64,000 nucleotides of DNA from Aulostomus chinensis (lineage: Eukaryota > Chordata > Actinopteri > Syngnathiformes > Aulostomidae), in contig JBBMOA010000019.1 of the NCBI GenBank assembly GCA_037954235.1, forward strand, positions 11,688,805 through 11,752,804, in the 5' to 3' direction. The notes under the pieces are model-generated. The model had not been told where the DNA came from, searched no databases, and saw nothing but the letters and a program-made list of their open reading frames with translations. Positions 26,132 to 35,727 of this stretch are shown one piece after another; position 1 is the first letter of the stretch; the number at the start of each line of letters is the position of its first letter. A program made the position numbers and the translations under genes.

Positions 26132-27823
26132 ACAGGGCAGAGGTGATGGAGCAGCTCATCCAGTCTTCAGACCTGTTTGTAATGCAGGTGGAGATGGACG
26201 TATACACGGCTTTGAAAAAGGTAGAAGGACAAATGAATTCAGTCACTGATGCTCTCTCTGTTGTGGCAGTGAGAGTAACTAATTCTCTCTCTTCAGTGGA
26301 TGTTCCTTCAGCTGAATCCGTCGTGGGATGGACCCATCAAGCAGTTGCTGGCTGATGCCGACGCCTGGCTCTGCAAACGCAGGACAGGTACTGTAACATC
26401 ACCTCAGTGAAGCAGCATCTTCATTCGTGCTTATCAGACATAATATTTTCCCCTCGACCTCGGCCTACAGACCTTTGTGAGAGAGAGCCTTTCTTGAACA
26501 CCGAGGAGGGGGCTCCTTTTTGTTCAGTGTTCAAATACGTTCGTCTCCAGTACATCATCAACGACCTCGCGTCCGCTCGCATTCTGGAGAGAGACAACAT
26601 TCTGCCTCCTGGTAAGATGAGCTTCCGTCTACGTAACTGAGTCATGAATGATTGGTGCTCAGGCTCTGGTGACACTATGCAGCATCAGAGCTCTTATGAA
26701 TACAGTTAGTGATTTGATTTAGTCATTTAATGTTTGAAGTTGTTTTTTTAAGGGGTTTCAAGTGACTTTTTGGATAATTCAGGATGAAAGTAACCCAGTC
26801 GTTCATTTTTTGCAGCGCTCTCTTCCATGTGTTCATGCATTGTGTTCTACTTCCTGTCTGTTCCAGATTGGTTGACGGCTATGTATAAAAACCAGTGGTT
26901 CGCTATGCTGCGAACCGAATTTGACAACGATAACGGGTGAGACTAAATCTCCGGTATCAGTTTGATGCTTTGTCACCCTCATTTAAGCACAAAAACAACT
27001 CTCTTAAAAGCAAATGTCTTAATAAAAGCATCTTTTTATCTTTAGCCCACAGGAAGCTAACAAGGAGGAGTTTGAGTTGAGCAGTATGAGGTGCGGCAGG
27101 AAACTGACTAAAGATGGAGACGTGAGTGGTACAGTCTCACTGTTACTAAGCTGATATTTGTTGTTTAAGTCTGAAGAATATAATTTGGGCTGTTTTCTTT
27201 CCCTTAGTACTGCTGGCGATGGACGGGTTTCAACTTTGGGTTTGACCTGCTTGTGACCTACACAAACCGCTTCATAGTCTTCAAGAGGAATACACTGAGT
27301 CAGCCATGTGGGGGCGCTGTGAGCCTGCAACCACGGAGACATCTGGCATACAGGTCAGTGTGGCTCCAGGAGCATATGGTCACAAAAAACCTGGAAGTGT
27401 CATGGCAGTTAGATTGTTTGGTTAGCATAAGATGGATAAGAATGTGTGGCGTTTGTTTTGTTAATTCATTTGTTCTTTTGAAAACACGTTTTGGTTCGTC
27501 CAGGTTACGTCTTGCCTCCTTCGACGGCCGTGGAAAACTGGTGTGCAGTCGTTCAACTGGTTACCAGCTTCTCACCCTGGAGAAGGATCAGGTCAGTCTG
27601 ATGTGTGGTCCTGTAGATGAAGTTGGCTCTGTCGGGACTGCACCAGCATCTGTTCACTCTTTATATTCCTCCTCTCACTCAGGAGTACGTGGTGATGAAC
27701 CTGGACAGCCGCTTGTTGTCCTTCCCGCTCTACGTGTGCTGTAACTTCCTGTATACGTCGCCCCAGTCAGACCAGAGGCCGGACTCTCCAGAGCAGGACA
27801 GCAACACCCGGAGTGTGTCTTGA
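23526..27823 (+). CDS. gmcl1: Germ cell-less protein-like 1 (BTB protein)
   Basis: BTB-family protein of the nuclear envelope and germ line; in flies Gcl is a CUL3 substrate adaptor needed for germ cell formation. Fourteen coding exons: 23526-23701, 23794-23917, 24010-24106, 24211-24308, 24398-24510, 25396-25461, 26136-26220, 26297-26387, 26471-26611, 26867-26936, 27046-27121, 27208-27353, 27504-27591, 27683-27823; 503 aa. MGSLGSR is a possible N-myristoylation start. A basic, Cys-containing segment (CKKRKRNAQCDCE) follows, then TPRRKKLKSTSKYIYQTLF and the BTB core (GENSDIRICALG, YFSSMFSGSWKES). A BACK-like middle region comes next, then the conserved C-terminal domain (CWRWTGFNFGFDLLVTYTNR, LDSRLLSFPLYVCCNFLY). 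The first coding intron appears to use a GC donor (see findings). Confidence 0.96.
24885..25135. repeat. Teleost interspersed repeat in gmcl1 intron 5
   Basis: Contains tggagcctatctcagc and gggtcaccagtccatcac, shared with copies at 33822, 37553 and 39738. Its second half (ttggttgctagatggccac ... gccatgccgcc) is shared with 39258-39535. It is therefore a composite of two short-repeat types. No protein is encoded. Confidence 0.7.
26074..26129. repeat. (TG)n directly before gmcl1 exon 7 acceptor
   Basis: About 27 TG units run into the acceptor ttaacag and take the place of the polypyrimidine tract. A shorter TG run sits in the donor at the other end of the same intron (25462-25480). Confidence 0.95.
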
Positions 27824-29710
27824 TGGCCGCTCAGCTGCCACAAACTGCCGCTATTCCTCTGGTAACGCAGAGACACTGACACTAGCCCGTCTGTACAGTA
27901 CACATTCACCAGCACACGGCCATATCATCTGCATGCTCTGTCAGGTGTGTAGGGACGTAACTTCCTATCAGTGTTTCCATGGAGTTGAGTGTAACAGGAG
28001 TAACCCAGGAGGGATCAGCCAGCCTTGACTACTCAGAGCAGCTCCTACTGTGTTCACTGGAACAACGGACCATTCCTTCAGACAGAAACCCTCGTTTTGT
28101 ACACCTCAGAACTCCACCGTGGACCGGTTTGACTTTACATTGATGACGACCCTGCACGTGTGTGCATGTGTGTGTGTGTCTGTACAGGAACATTATCGTC
28201 CTGGATTATGGGAACATCAAGTGGGAACAGTTGACAACCTCAAAAAATCATTTGCAAAGCATTCGTCCGTGATAACGTTAGAACTTCAAGTTCAAAGTTC
28301 TCACGGGAGGAAATTTTATTGTTGCACTGGTTTGTGTGTTGTATGGGAAGGGAGACACAGCCTGGGTGGGTGCAGACCCCCCCCCCCCCCTCCCCACTCT
28401 AACTGCACATCCTGTTCACTCTGACTTGAGCTGAGTCAACGTGACAACTAACAGTATCCAAAACAACCAGCAGTCTAACCGAGGGAAGCACTGTATTGGA
28501 CTTTATGTTGTTGATATTTTACAAATCATTTGGCAGACAGCCGAATATTTATGTCAATATTATCCATGTAAGAACAGGTTTATATGACATTCATAGTCTG
28601 TACATACTGAAAAACACATTGTTCATTTGTAACATCTTTTTTATTTTCTACACCTTTGGAAAAGCCCACAAATAATTTCCTACGCAGTTTTACGTATCAG
28701 ACAGACACTGATACTGTATATTAAAAATGATCTGTTGCTGCAAGAAACGTACTGATATTATGGTACATTCTGTTAAACGCCACAGTTTCACAATTATAAG
28801 CAGAATTATACGGTTAATGTCTGTTACTCTGCCCCCTTGAGGTATCCTCTTGTTTGTTTTTCTTAACAAAAACTCTTTGCTTTAATGTCACAAAACATTA
28901 TGAACTGACAGACCTGAAACTCGAAATTGATTATTTTTTATTGTTTTTTGGAACACATTGTTACAATAGCCTTCAACGTCTGAGGCAAGAAAACGCATGT
29001 GATTACTGTCAATTTTCACCCCGGTTCACCACTGTGGCCCTGAGTCCAACTTACAAAAGCTTCTGGTAAGACTGAAGGTTTTACGGCCTCTCGTCCAGCG
29101 GCTGAACTGTTTGAACCAACTGAAAACAAGATTTCCAGCTGTTTTTCATTCCCGTGTCACTATGCTAGCATGTTAACACCACAGCAGCTTCTGCTCACCT
29201 CCTAAACCAGACGGTTAGTCAGAACGGAACTCCCAGACGATCAGGAGCAGATCATTTATCCATGAACGTGTTAGTGAGGGCGCCAGTAGAAAGGAAATGT
29301 TTATACTCTCATCAGTCTTAAGACCTACAGCCTCTAAATGTTCATCATGAGTGTTGACCTTTTGATTTGGTACGTTTAGAGTTTGAGTGTTAAGATAAAT
29401 GACTTCTGTTGTTTCTGTACGTTTTCACATTTATTCGTTGGGCATCTCACCAGAGCCTCTCATCCCATTTTGGCCAAGAGTAAACGTTGGGATTTCCTGA
29501 TTTAAGCTGACATGTACTGCTGCATTATTCTAGAGAGACTGACTCGCAAGTATAGCCACAACTGTAACCCTCATTACGTTCCTACTCAAGGGTTTTTTTA
29601 TTTAGCTTTTATTTATTTATCACCTCATTTGTATGGATTTATTTTTGCAAAAGAAAACATGTATACAGTTGTCAACTGCCAATAAAACTGCCCATCCCCG
29701 TGGGCTGTGG
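27824..29710 (+). other. gmcl1 3' UTR
   Basis: No coding exon is seen. AATAAA at 29681-29686 is the first clear poly(A) signal after the stop, suggesting a UTR of about 1.9 kb. A run of C interrupted by one T lies at about 28379-28392. Confidence 0.5.
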
Positions 29711-30686
29711 TGCTACCGTATGATGGAATCTCTTCTTTCTATGTTGGTCTCTACTAAGCTGCTGGATTTTGAACTTAATATGTTGTTGTTGTTTTTTTCC
29801 CTGAACACATTCCTTGGTGGTCACTGATTGGCTGATCTCTGGTGTTCACCAGGACATCCTTAACTTGTAATTTATCGTGTGTGCTTGTCAAATTTTCCAC
29901 GTACCGTTTCAGACTCTTCCAAACAGTGTTTTGTCATTGGAGAACTTTACACTGACAGGACAGAATATTCAGTCACACACTGGCTACCTGATAAAAATTA
30001 AACGAAACATTGCAAGTGTTTAATTGCAGTTTTGTGTTCTGCTGCGTGCTTTTCCAGTCAACTGCCCTCCAGCTTCTCTTCTGGTCGCTACCTGGGCTGC
30101 ACAATTTGAACCAAAAAAACCCAACACATTTTGTGACATATCTGTCTTGCTATGATCTGAAAATTGCAGTAGGCCATATAACAGTTCTATGACTCTTCCA
30201 CCATCCTGACTCCATCAGGCTCTGAGCAGACAGGAATCATCAGTGGTAGAAGTAAAGCAGTGAGATGAAGCAGATCTATGACCTTTAGCGCAGTAGACGA
30301 GGCCAACGCTTCCAGGTAAGCAGGTCTTCCTCACTGAGTCAGACCTTCCACAGTTTAGCAGAGCAAATTCATCAAATCTAGTAATATTTATTTTGACACA
30401 CAGAGAATAGATACAGAGTCAGCGCTGAGACTTCAGTCGAACCACCTCAAGGATGGAGGAGAAGAAGCCCTGACTTCACAATCTTTTTACTGTCTTGGCT
30501 CCACCTGCACAGAGGACATACTTGAATGTTTTCAACTTGTCCATACTGGCGCCGTTAGCATTGCGTTATTCGTGTCATTCACGCCGCCCCGTGAGAATAC
30601 ATAGGCTTTATGTGTAATCAGGGTGTGACAACTTTGCATCGTGTTTCGTGTGAACACACCTTTAGGTCACATTGTAACTGATATGA
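29711..30686. other. Intergenic, no gene seen
   Basis: No conserved frame, RNA gene or recognisable repeat. The right edge runs into the 13-bp tandem repeat that starts the duplicated CEP290-like block. Confidence 0.5.
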
Positions 30687-30738
30687 CTGAGAAGACAGAC
30701 TGAGATGACAGACTGAGATGACTGACCGAGATGACAGC
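30687..30738 (+). repeat. 13-bp minisatellite, about four units (copy 1 flank)
   Basis: Units of the form ctgagatgacaga, one diverged. The matching site in the second copy (35489-35579) has seven units. It marks the left limit of homology between the two duplicated blocks. Confidence 0.85.
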
Positions 30739-30783
30739 CAAGATTCTTGATGGACGTTGCCATCTGACATATCATTGCCCAGA

Positions 30784-30791
30784 TATATAAG
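30784..30791 (+). promoter_or_regulatory. TATA box of CEP290-like copy 1
   Basis: tatataag in the context gatatataagagat, 96 bases before the ATG, with no other upstream exon needed. The identical motif at 35625-35632 precedes copy 2. Confidence 0.6.
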
Positions 30792-30886
30792 AGATTTCTA
30801 TCTTGCTTTGCTCATACAAACATCTGTTTCCAACAGTAACTCGTAAATTATCTGCTTAGTTCCAAGTGAAGTGTGTTGTGGCCAAC

Positions 30887-32320
30887 ATGCCTGCTGCACT
30901 CAAGTGGGGGAAAATTAAGAATATTGACCCAGCAACTCTCCATGAACTTAGTGACAAAAATATGTGTAAGGTCTTCAGCATGCTGGCTGTCATAGAAGAA
31001 TGGCAGGTAAAAGATGAAGACCCGGACAATATTATTCACCTGCTGCAAGTATTTCAGGCATTGCTGAAGGTTAAGGACCAGAAACTTACGACTGCCAATA
31101 ACCTAATCAAGGAGAATGCTGCAAATCATACAAAAACTGAAACTGAACTTGTTGCCAAGCTGTCGAAACTGGAAAGAGAGCAAAAGTACCTCAGCAGGGC
31201 ACAAGACATCTTTGCGCTGAAAGAGGACATCCTGCAGCTCCAAGCCAAGCAGGAGATAAAAGACAAGGAGTTGACCAAGCTGAGAGCATCTTTAGAAAAG
31301 AGAGAGAAAATCGTTACGAAGTGGAGGGTGCGAGCAAGGGACGCTGAGGACGAAGTTGAGACCCTGAAAAGACAGAATAAGCAGCTACAGGAGGATTTGG
31401 ACTCATACTGTGGACAGGTTGACCAGAAGGAGCGAGCCTCGCTCAGAGAGAATACTGAGATTCAGAAGAAGCTGGACTCATCTGATGACCATCTTTGCCA
31501 GTGCTTAAAGGATCTCCAGCAGGTTCAGGATGAAAACGTGCTCCTGAAGACTGAAGAGAATGAGAGGATGCAGAAATGTCTGGAAGAATCAGTCAAGGAG
31601 ATGGTGGAGATGACCAACAAATATGAAAGGTTAAATCTGTATGTGCATCAGAATGATGCCATTGTAGACCAACTCACAAAAGAGAGGGATCACGCAAGGT
31701 TGCAAGTCCAAGAGTTGACGGGTCAGATTCATCACAGCAGGGGCAAGAATGAAAAGAGGAAGGATGAAAAGATTTCAAGTTACGAACAGTTGATCCGTGA
31801 CCTTCAGGAAAAGCTCCGCTTAGTCCAGTTGGAGTTGGACAGCCCCCACGGTGTTGCCTTACGAAAGCTACATGGAAGGATTCAAGAGAAAGACAATCAA
31901 ATTCAGGACCTGTGCAGGCAGATGGAGCAGTATACAGGGGAGATGGAGAAGCAAACCCAGCTCCTTGAGAATCTGCCAGTGCTTCATGCTAAGTTGGAAG
32001 CTGCAGAGACCAGAGCAGTCCAAGCTGAGCAAATGCTAAAATGGGTGGAAGCTCCGGTTGAGGAAAAAGACAAAGCACTCATTAAGGCTTCAAAACGCTC
32101 CAGAGCGCGTAACCAGGAAGCAGCCCGGGCAGAGATGGAAGAGTATAAAAATCAAATAAGGATGAGAGATCGTGATGCCGAGGCCATGACCAGAGACATC
32201 AGTAAACTTCAGAGAAGACTCTACAACCTAATGGAGGAAAATAGGCTTCTCCGTAAAAGACCTCTGGATGAAGCCGCTACAAGTCGAGGGTTCACAAGAG
32301 TTCAGCAGATCCAAACATGA
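30887..32320 (+). CDS. Intronless CEP290 N-terminus-like coiled-coil protein, copy 1
   Basis: 477 aa from the ATG at 30887; the frame is open upstream only through a GTG codon, and MPAALKWGKIKNIDP matches the start of CEP290. The protein is coiled coil throughout. Diagnostic blocks are NIIHLLQVFQALLKVKDQ (residues about 45-65), CLEESVKEMVEMTNKYERL (about 230), VHQNDAIVDQLTKERDH (about 252), LQVQELT (about 272), QMEQYTGEMEKQ, and YKNQIRMRDRDAEAMTRDIS near the end. These align in order with the first 500 or so residues of CEP290, the ciliary transition-zone protein of about 2,480 residues. Everything beyond is missing: the frame ends QQIQT-stop. No introns interrupt it, while the CEP290 family gene has many, so it looks like a retrocopy or captured N-terminus that kept its frame. 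Function unknown; a centrosomal or ciliary role is inference. Confidence 0.8.
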   Translation: MPAALKWGKIKNIDPATLHELSDKNMCKVFSMLAVIEEWQVKDEDPDNIIHLLQVFQALLKVKDQKLTTANNLIKENAANHTKTETELVAKLSKLEREQKYLSRAQDIFALKEDILQLQAKQEIKDKELTKLRASLEKREKIVTKWRVRARDAEDEVETLKRQNKQLQEDLDSYCGQVDQKERASLRENTEIQKKLDSSDDHLCQCLKDLQQVQDENVLLKTEENERMQKCLEESVKEMVEMTNKYERLNLYVHQNDAIVDQLTKERDHARLQVQELTGQIHHSRGKNEKRKDEKISSYEQLIRDLQEKLRLVQLELDSPHGVALRKLHGRIQEKDNQIQDLCRQMEQYTGEMEKQTQLLENLPVLHAKLEAAETRAVQAEQMLKWVEAPVEEKDKALIKASKRSRARNQEAARAEMEEYKNQIRMRDRDAEAMTRDISKLQRRLYNLMEENRLLRKRPLDEAATSRGFTRVQQIQT

Positions 32321-33260
32321 ATCCTCGCCAGTCAGTGTGCCAGCTGTCCTCTGTATGCCCATGTACCAGGTGGAGCCCATGGACCCTGCCCTTCGAGTGT
32401 TCCTGAGACATCACAACAATTTTTTGGGAAAACTCTGCCAGCTGAAAGCTACCCTGAAGGATATGGTGGCTGACCAAGAAGCTCTGCACCATCTTTGATC
32501 TGGTCCAGATGAAAATAGCCGCCGCCCTGCAGTCCTTCAACTCCACCCTAGGATGCAGCCCCTCGCTTGTCAGGCCTTTATTCTCCTCATGGTCAGCAAT
32601 GAGCTGCTACTGTGCCCTCGAGGGTTCACAAGAGTTCAGCAGATCCAAACATGAATCCTCACCAAAGTGATTGAAGGGTTTGATTCTTGGTCAGTGCCGG
32701 ACTCCACGGGACAGTACAGCTGACTCATCAACATAGCAGCACTTGCTCAGGTCTGCACAGAAAAAGACTCAAACGATGAGAGAGCAGGAACTTCACAAGA
32801 CCCAGTTTCAGGTCCAACTGGGAGATGAGGAAGCTGCAATGAAAGATGTCTTCCAAGCCATGAGGGCCAATCAAGAGACCACTCCATCAGACGCTGCCAT
32901 CATCTGGAGAGGCTGACCCACCAGTGTTAACAATGTCAACAACATGAACCGGTGTCTGCATGACACCTCAGAATTTTGTTTGCAACTGATCCAGGGTCAA
33001 GCCTGACAAGGCAGACTTTATCACTGAAAACTGCAGATTGAATTTAAAAACTATAAATTTCTTTTTTCATGTTGATTTATAAAGAATATTTCTTGTTCAC
33101 ATTGGTATCTGTATGTCTTTAGTCTGAAATTATGTGTTGGGCATTTGTTAATGCTGATATATGATGATTCTGTTTCTTCTAATTAAAGGTATGGTTAATT
33201 TGGTTTCTCTGTTATATTCTTTCCAAAACAGAAAACTATCAATAAAGAGTCGATGTCAAA
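32321..33260 (+). other. 3' region of CEP290-like copy 1
   Basis: The first 300 bases are shared with copy 2, including a second short frame (32268-32498) overlapping the main stop in another phase. A 43-bp direct repeat of 32284-32326 recurs at 32618-32660. AATAAA at 33241-33246 is a plausible poly(A) signal. The remainder is unique to copy 1. Confidence 0.5.
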
Positions 33261-33503
33261 GCAGTCTTGTTAATGGTATTAATATTACCGAGTAACAAGA
33301 CCAGATGAAACCCAGCACCTAGCCTTAATGCCTGGTCAGAGAGCTTAAATGTAATGAAATGTTCCACAGATCAGTTCGTAGTTGGGAACATCGTGTGTTT
33401 TCCTGGATGTTGTATGTTCATGTGTTTTAGCAGTCGGGAAACCAGGGTGGCAGTGTGATTGTCTGAAGGAAGCACAGGCCCACTGTGAGTGACCAGCCAC
33501 TGC

Positions 33504-33598
33504 TTCACGTTTCAAGTAGGATGTGTCGCCCCAATCAGCGACACATCCGCTAAGAAAACATCTCCAGTAATCGGAAGTTCCATTCTTTGAAACGTGAA
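33504..33598. repeat. Nested inverted repeat (95 bp)
   Basis: Outer arms ttcacgtttcaa (33504-33515) and ttgaaacgtgaa (33587-33598) are perfect reverse complements. Inside, ggatgtgtcgc (33519-33529) and gcgacacatcc (33538-33548) form a perfect 11-bp stem with an 8-nt loop. Confidence 0.85.
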
Positions 33599-33639
33599 AT
33601 TAGCGACGACGGCAACTACAGTCAAGTGTATTCCAGGGG

Positions 33640-33832
33640 CCAGAGTGGGCAACATTGTGTCAAATTAAAAAATGCTGGCTAAGAGTAAACATGAATAAGA
33701 TAAAATTGTTATTCACGTCGGTGGCACTGATATCTACAGTAACTATGCCAGTCGGAGGTCACAAAAATGAATATTGTGTCGGTGTGTACATTTGCAAAGA
33801 TGATGTCGGACACAATCGTGTTCTCTGGAGCC
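33640..33832 (+). pseudogene. Remnant of a repeat-borne SGNH-hydrolase-like frame
   Basis: Broken frames read KIVIHVGGTDIYS, then after a shift MNIVSVCTFAKMMSDT and IVFSGAYP. This resembles the (V/I)HVGTNDI ... VFSG pattern of esterase-like proteins spread in fish genomes on repeats. Its 3' end is cut where the repeat at 33822 begins. Dead fragment; the source family is uncertain. Confidence 0.55.
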
Positions 33833-34165
33833 TATCCCAGCAGCTTTCGGGCGAGAGCCGGGGTTCACCCTGAACCGGTCGCCAGTCCATCGCAGGGCCA
33901 GCACATAGAGACAGACAACCATTCACACTCACAGTCACACCTACGGTCAATTTAGAGTATCAATCAGCCTCGTCCCCTCTTGATGTCTTTGGACTGTGGG
34001 AGGAAGCTGGAGTACCAGAGAGAACCCACACAGGAACAGGGAGAACATGGAGACTCCACACAGAAAGATCCTGTGCTCCAGCCGGCACTCGAACCCGGAC
34101 CAACCTTCTTGCTGTGAGGCGACAGTGCTGACCACTGCCCCCAACGTGCCGCCAACGGTGGAATC
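33822..34165. repeat. Teleost interspersed repeat, copy
   Basis: Contains tggagcctatcccagcagc, tcgccagtccatcgcagg, cattcacactcacagtcac, ggactgtgggaggaagctgg and cttgctgtgaggcgacag. The same blocks recur in order at 37553-37865 and, shortened, at 39738-40005. It is a very common non-coding repeat type in teleosts. Confidence 0.85.
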
Positions 34166-34205
34166 TCGTATCAAATATTGAAACACAATGTGTCCATTAG
34201 GTGAC

Positions 34206-34207
<2 letters not shown>

Positions 34208-34243
<36 letters not shown>
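34208..34243 (+). repeat. (GA)n microsatellite
   Basis: About 18 GA units in the spacer between the two CEP290-like blocks. Confidence 0.95.
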
Positions 34244-34244
<1 letters not shown>

Positions 34245-35484
34245 GAGCCGCACGAGCATGCGAGCGCCTCGGGATTCCTCCGGTAAGGATGCCTATCGGG
34301 CCGTTATGACAACTGTCTCGCTCCATTTTAACATGAAACACCGTCTTTTAAACCAGTCGGAGTTGTGACCCTGACACAGAATGTTTGACACCCTGAAAAG
34401 ACTGATTCAGCTTGTTTTATGCAGTTAAGGACGTTTTAAAAAGATCGCTAATAGCACTAGCCGCGAGCTAATCGTGTCAGCAGCAAGCTGCTTATCACCA
34501 GTGGTATAGCACCTGTCTTATGTTTGATGTTGTTAGTTTATGTTATTTAATGGTGATGTAATTCATATTATCAGGTTAGCAAGGGTGAAATATAAATATG
34601 TGTCTGACTAAACAAATGTGTTAAAAGGAGATGTTTGGTGAGAAATATGTTTTAAAGATACATGATTGATTAAAAATGTTATTTGAAGTAATTAAAAAAA
34701 AAGCAAATAGATTTAGAAGTGTTAAAATATAGTGATTTCTGTTACATTTTATGATTAGTTTTGTGTGTTTAGAGCATGTTGAGAAACAGAAGTACATGAT
34801 GTGTAGCTTGTATGATGTGTGTCTATTCATTTCATAGTGAGTAGGGTGTTGTATATCTTTAATGGTTGATGTATTTGAGGAGAAAATCTGAATGATACTC
34901 GTGAGTGGAAATATAGATAAAGAACAATAGAGGATTTCAACTTAATGCATTCTGCACTGTGTGCATTGGTTGTTTTTTTTATTCCAGATCGACTCTGTCA
35001 GAATCTGAACTTGATGTTCCGTGGCGAGCCAGTATTGAAAGAAGATCCAGACCGTGGAGGAACCAGGCAAGCGGTGTGGCCAGCCGCTGGATCCATCCAC
35101 AGAACCCAGCATAGTTGATCCCCCATCCTCACTCACGTACAGATAAGACAAACACACGAAATCTACGCAGATAGTAATAATAGAGATTGTACATATTAGG
35201 AAATCGGTTTAGGTAGGCAGGGTCTGTAACTTTTCATTGATAATTTTTGTACAATATATCTTTATACACTAAGGTTAGCTGTAGCCCAAATAACGTACTG
35301 TATATGGATAAAGTAAGACAAAGGAAATTAAAAAGTCATGGCAGAAAAACAACAAGAAGAGCCAACCTCAGCCCATGGTGTATTGCTAACTTGTAATATC
35401 AGAAAAATATCATTGAATGGGGATTCAGTCATTCAGTTATAGGTTAGCTGCTAACCTGTAACTGCGTTCAGCCTTGAGCAAACA
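34244..35484. other. Spacer between CEP290-like copies, possible small spliced transcript
   Basis: Mostly AT-rich. A CpG-richer patch follows the GA run, with an ATG at about 34257 and a donor cctccg|gtaagg (exon end 34282). An acceptor attccag precedes 34988. Joining them gives a frame of about 50 codons ending near 35117. There is no recognised protein, so I do not call a gene. Confidence 0.3.
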
Positions 35485-35488
35485 CAGA

Positions 35489-35579
35489 CTGAGATGACAG
35501 ACTGAGATAACTGACTGAGATGACAGACTGAGATAACTGACTGAGATGACAGACTGAGATGACTGACCGAGATGACAGC
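35489..35579 (+). repeat. 13-bp minisatellite, seven units (copy 2 flank)
   Basis: Seven consecutive 13-bp units alternate between ctgagatgacaga and ctgagataactga. The last three match copy 1 in register at an offset of 4841 bases. Confidence 0.9.
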
Positions 35580-35624
35580 CAAGATTCTTGATGGACGTTG
35601 CCATCTGACATAACATTGCCCAGA

Positions 35625-35632
35625 TATATAAG
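35625..35632 (+). promoter_or_regulatory. TATA box of CEP290-like copy 2
   Basis: Same tatataag motif and spacing to the ATG (103 bases motif start to start) as in copy 1, so the duplication carried the putative promoter. Confidence 0.6.
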
Positions 35633-35727
35633 AGATTTCTATCTTGCTTTGCTCATACAAACATCTGTTTCCAACAGTAACTAGCAAATTATCTGCTTAG
35701 TTCCAAGTGAAGTGTGTTGTGGCCAAC

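Noticed and set aside
32268..32498. Dynein heavy-chain C-terminal piece downstream of the CEP290-like frame
   Set aside because: ALRVFLRHHNNFLGKLCQL vaguely recalls the dynein heavy-chain C-terminal helical region, but the match is too weak and short to call.
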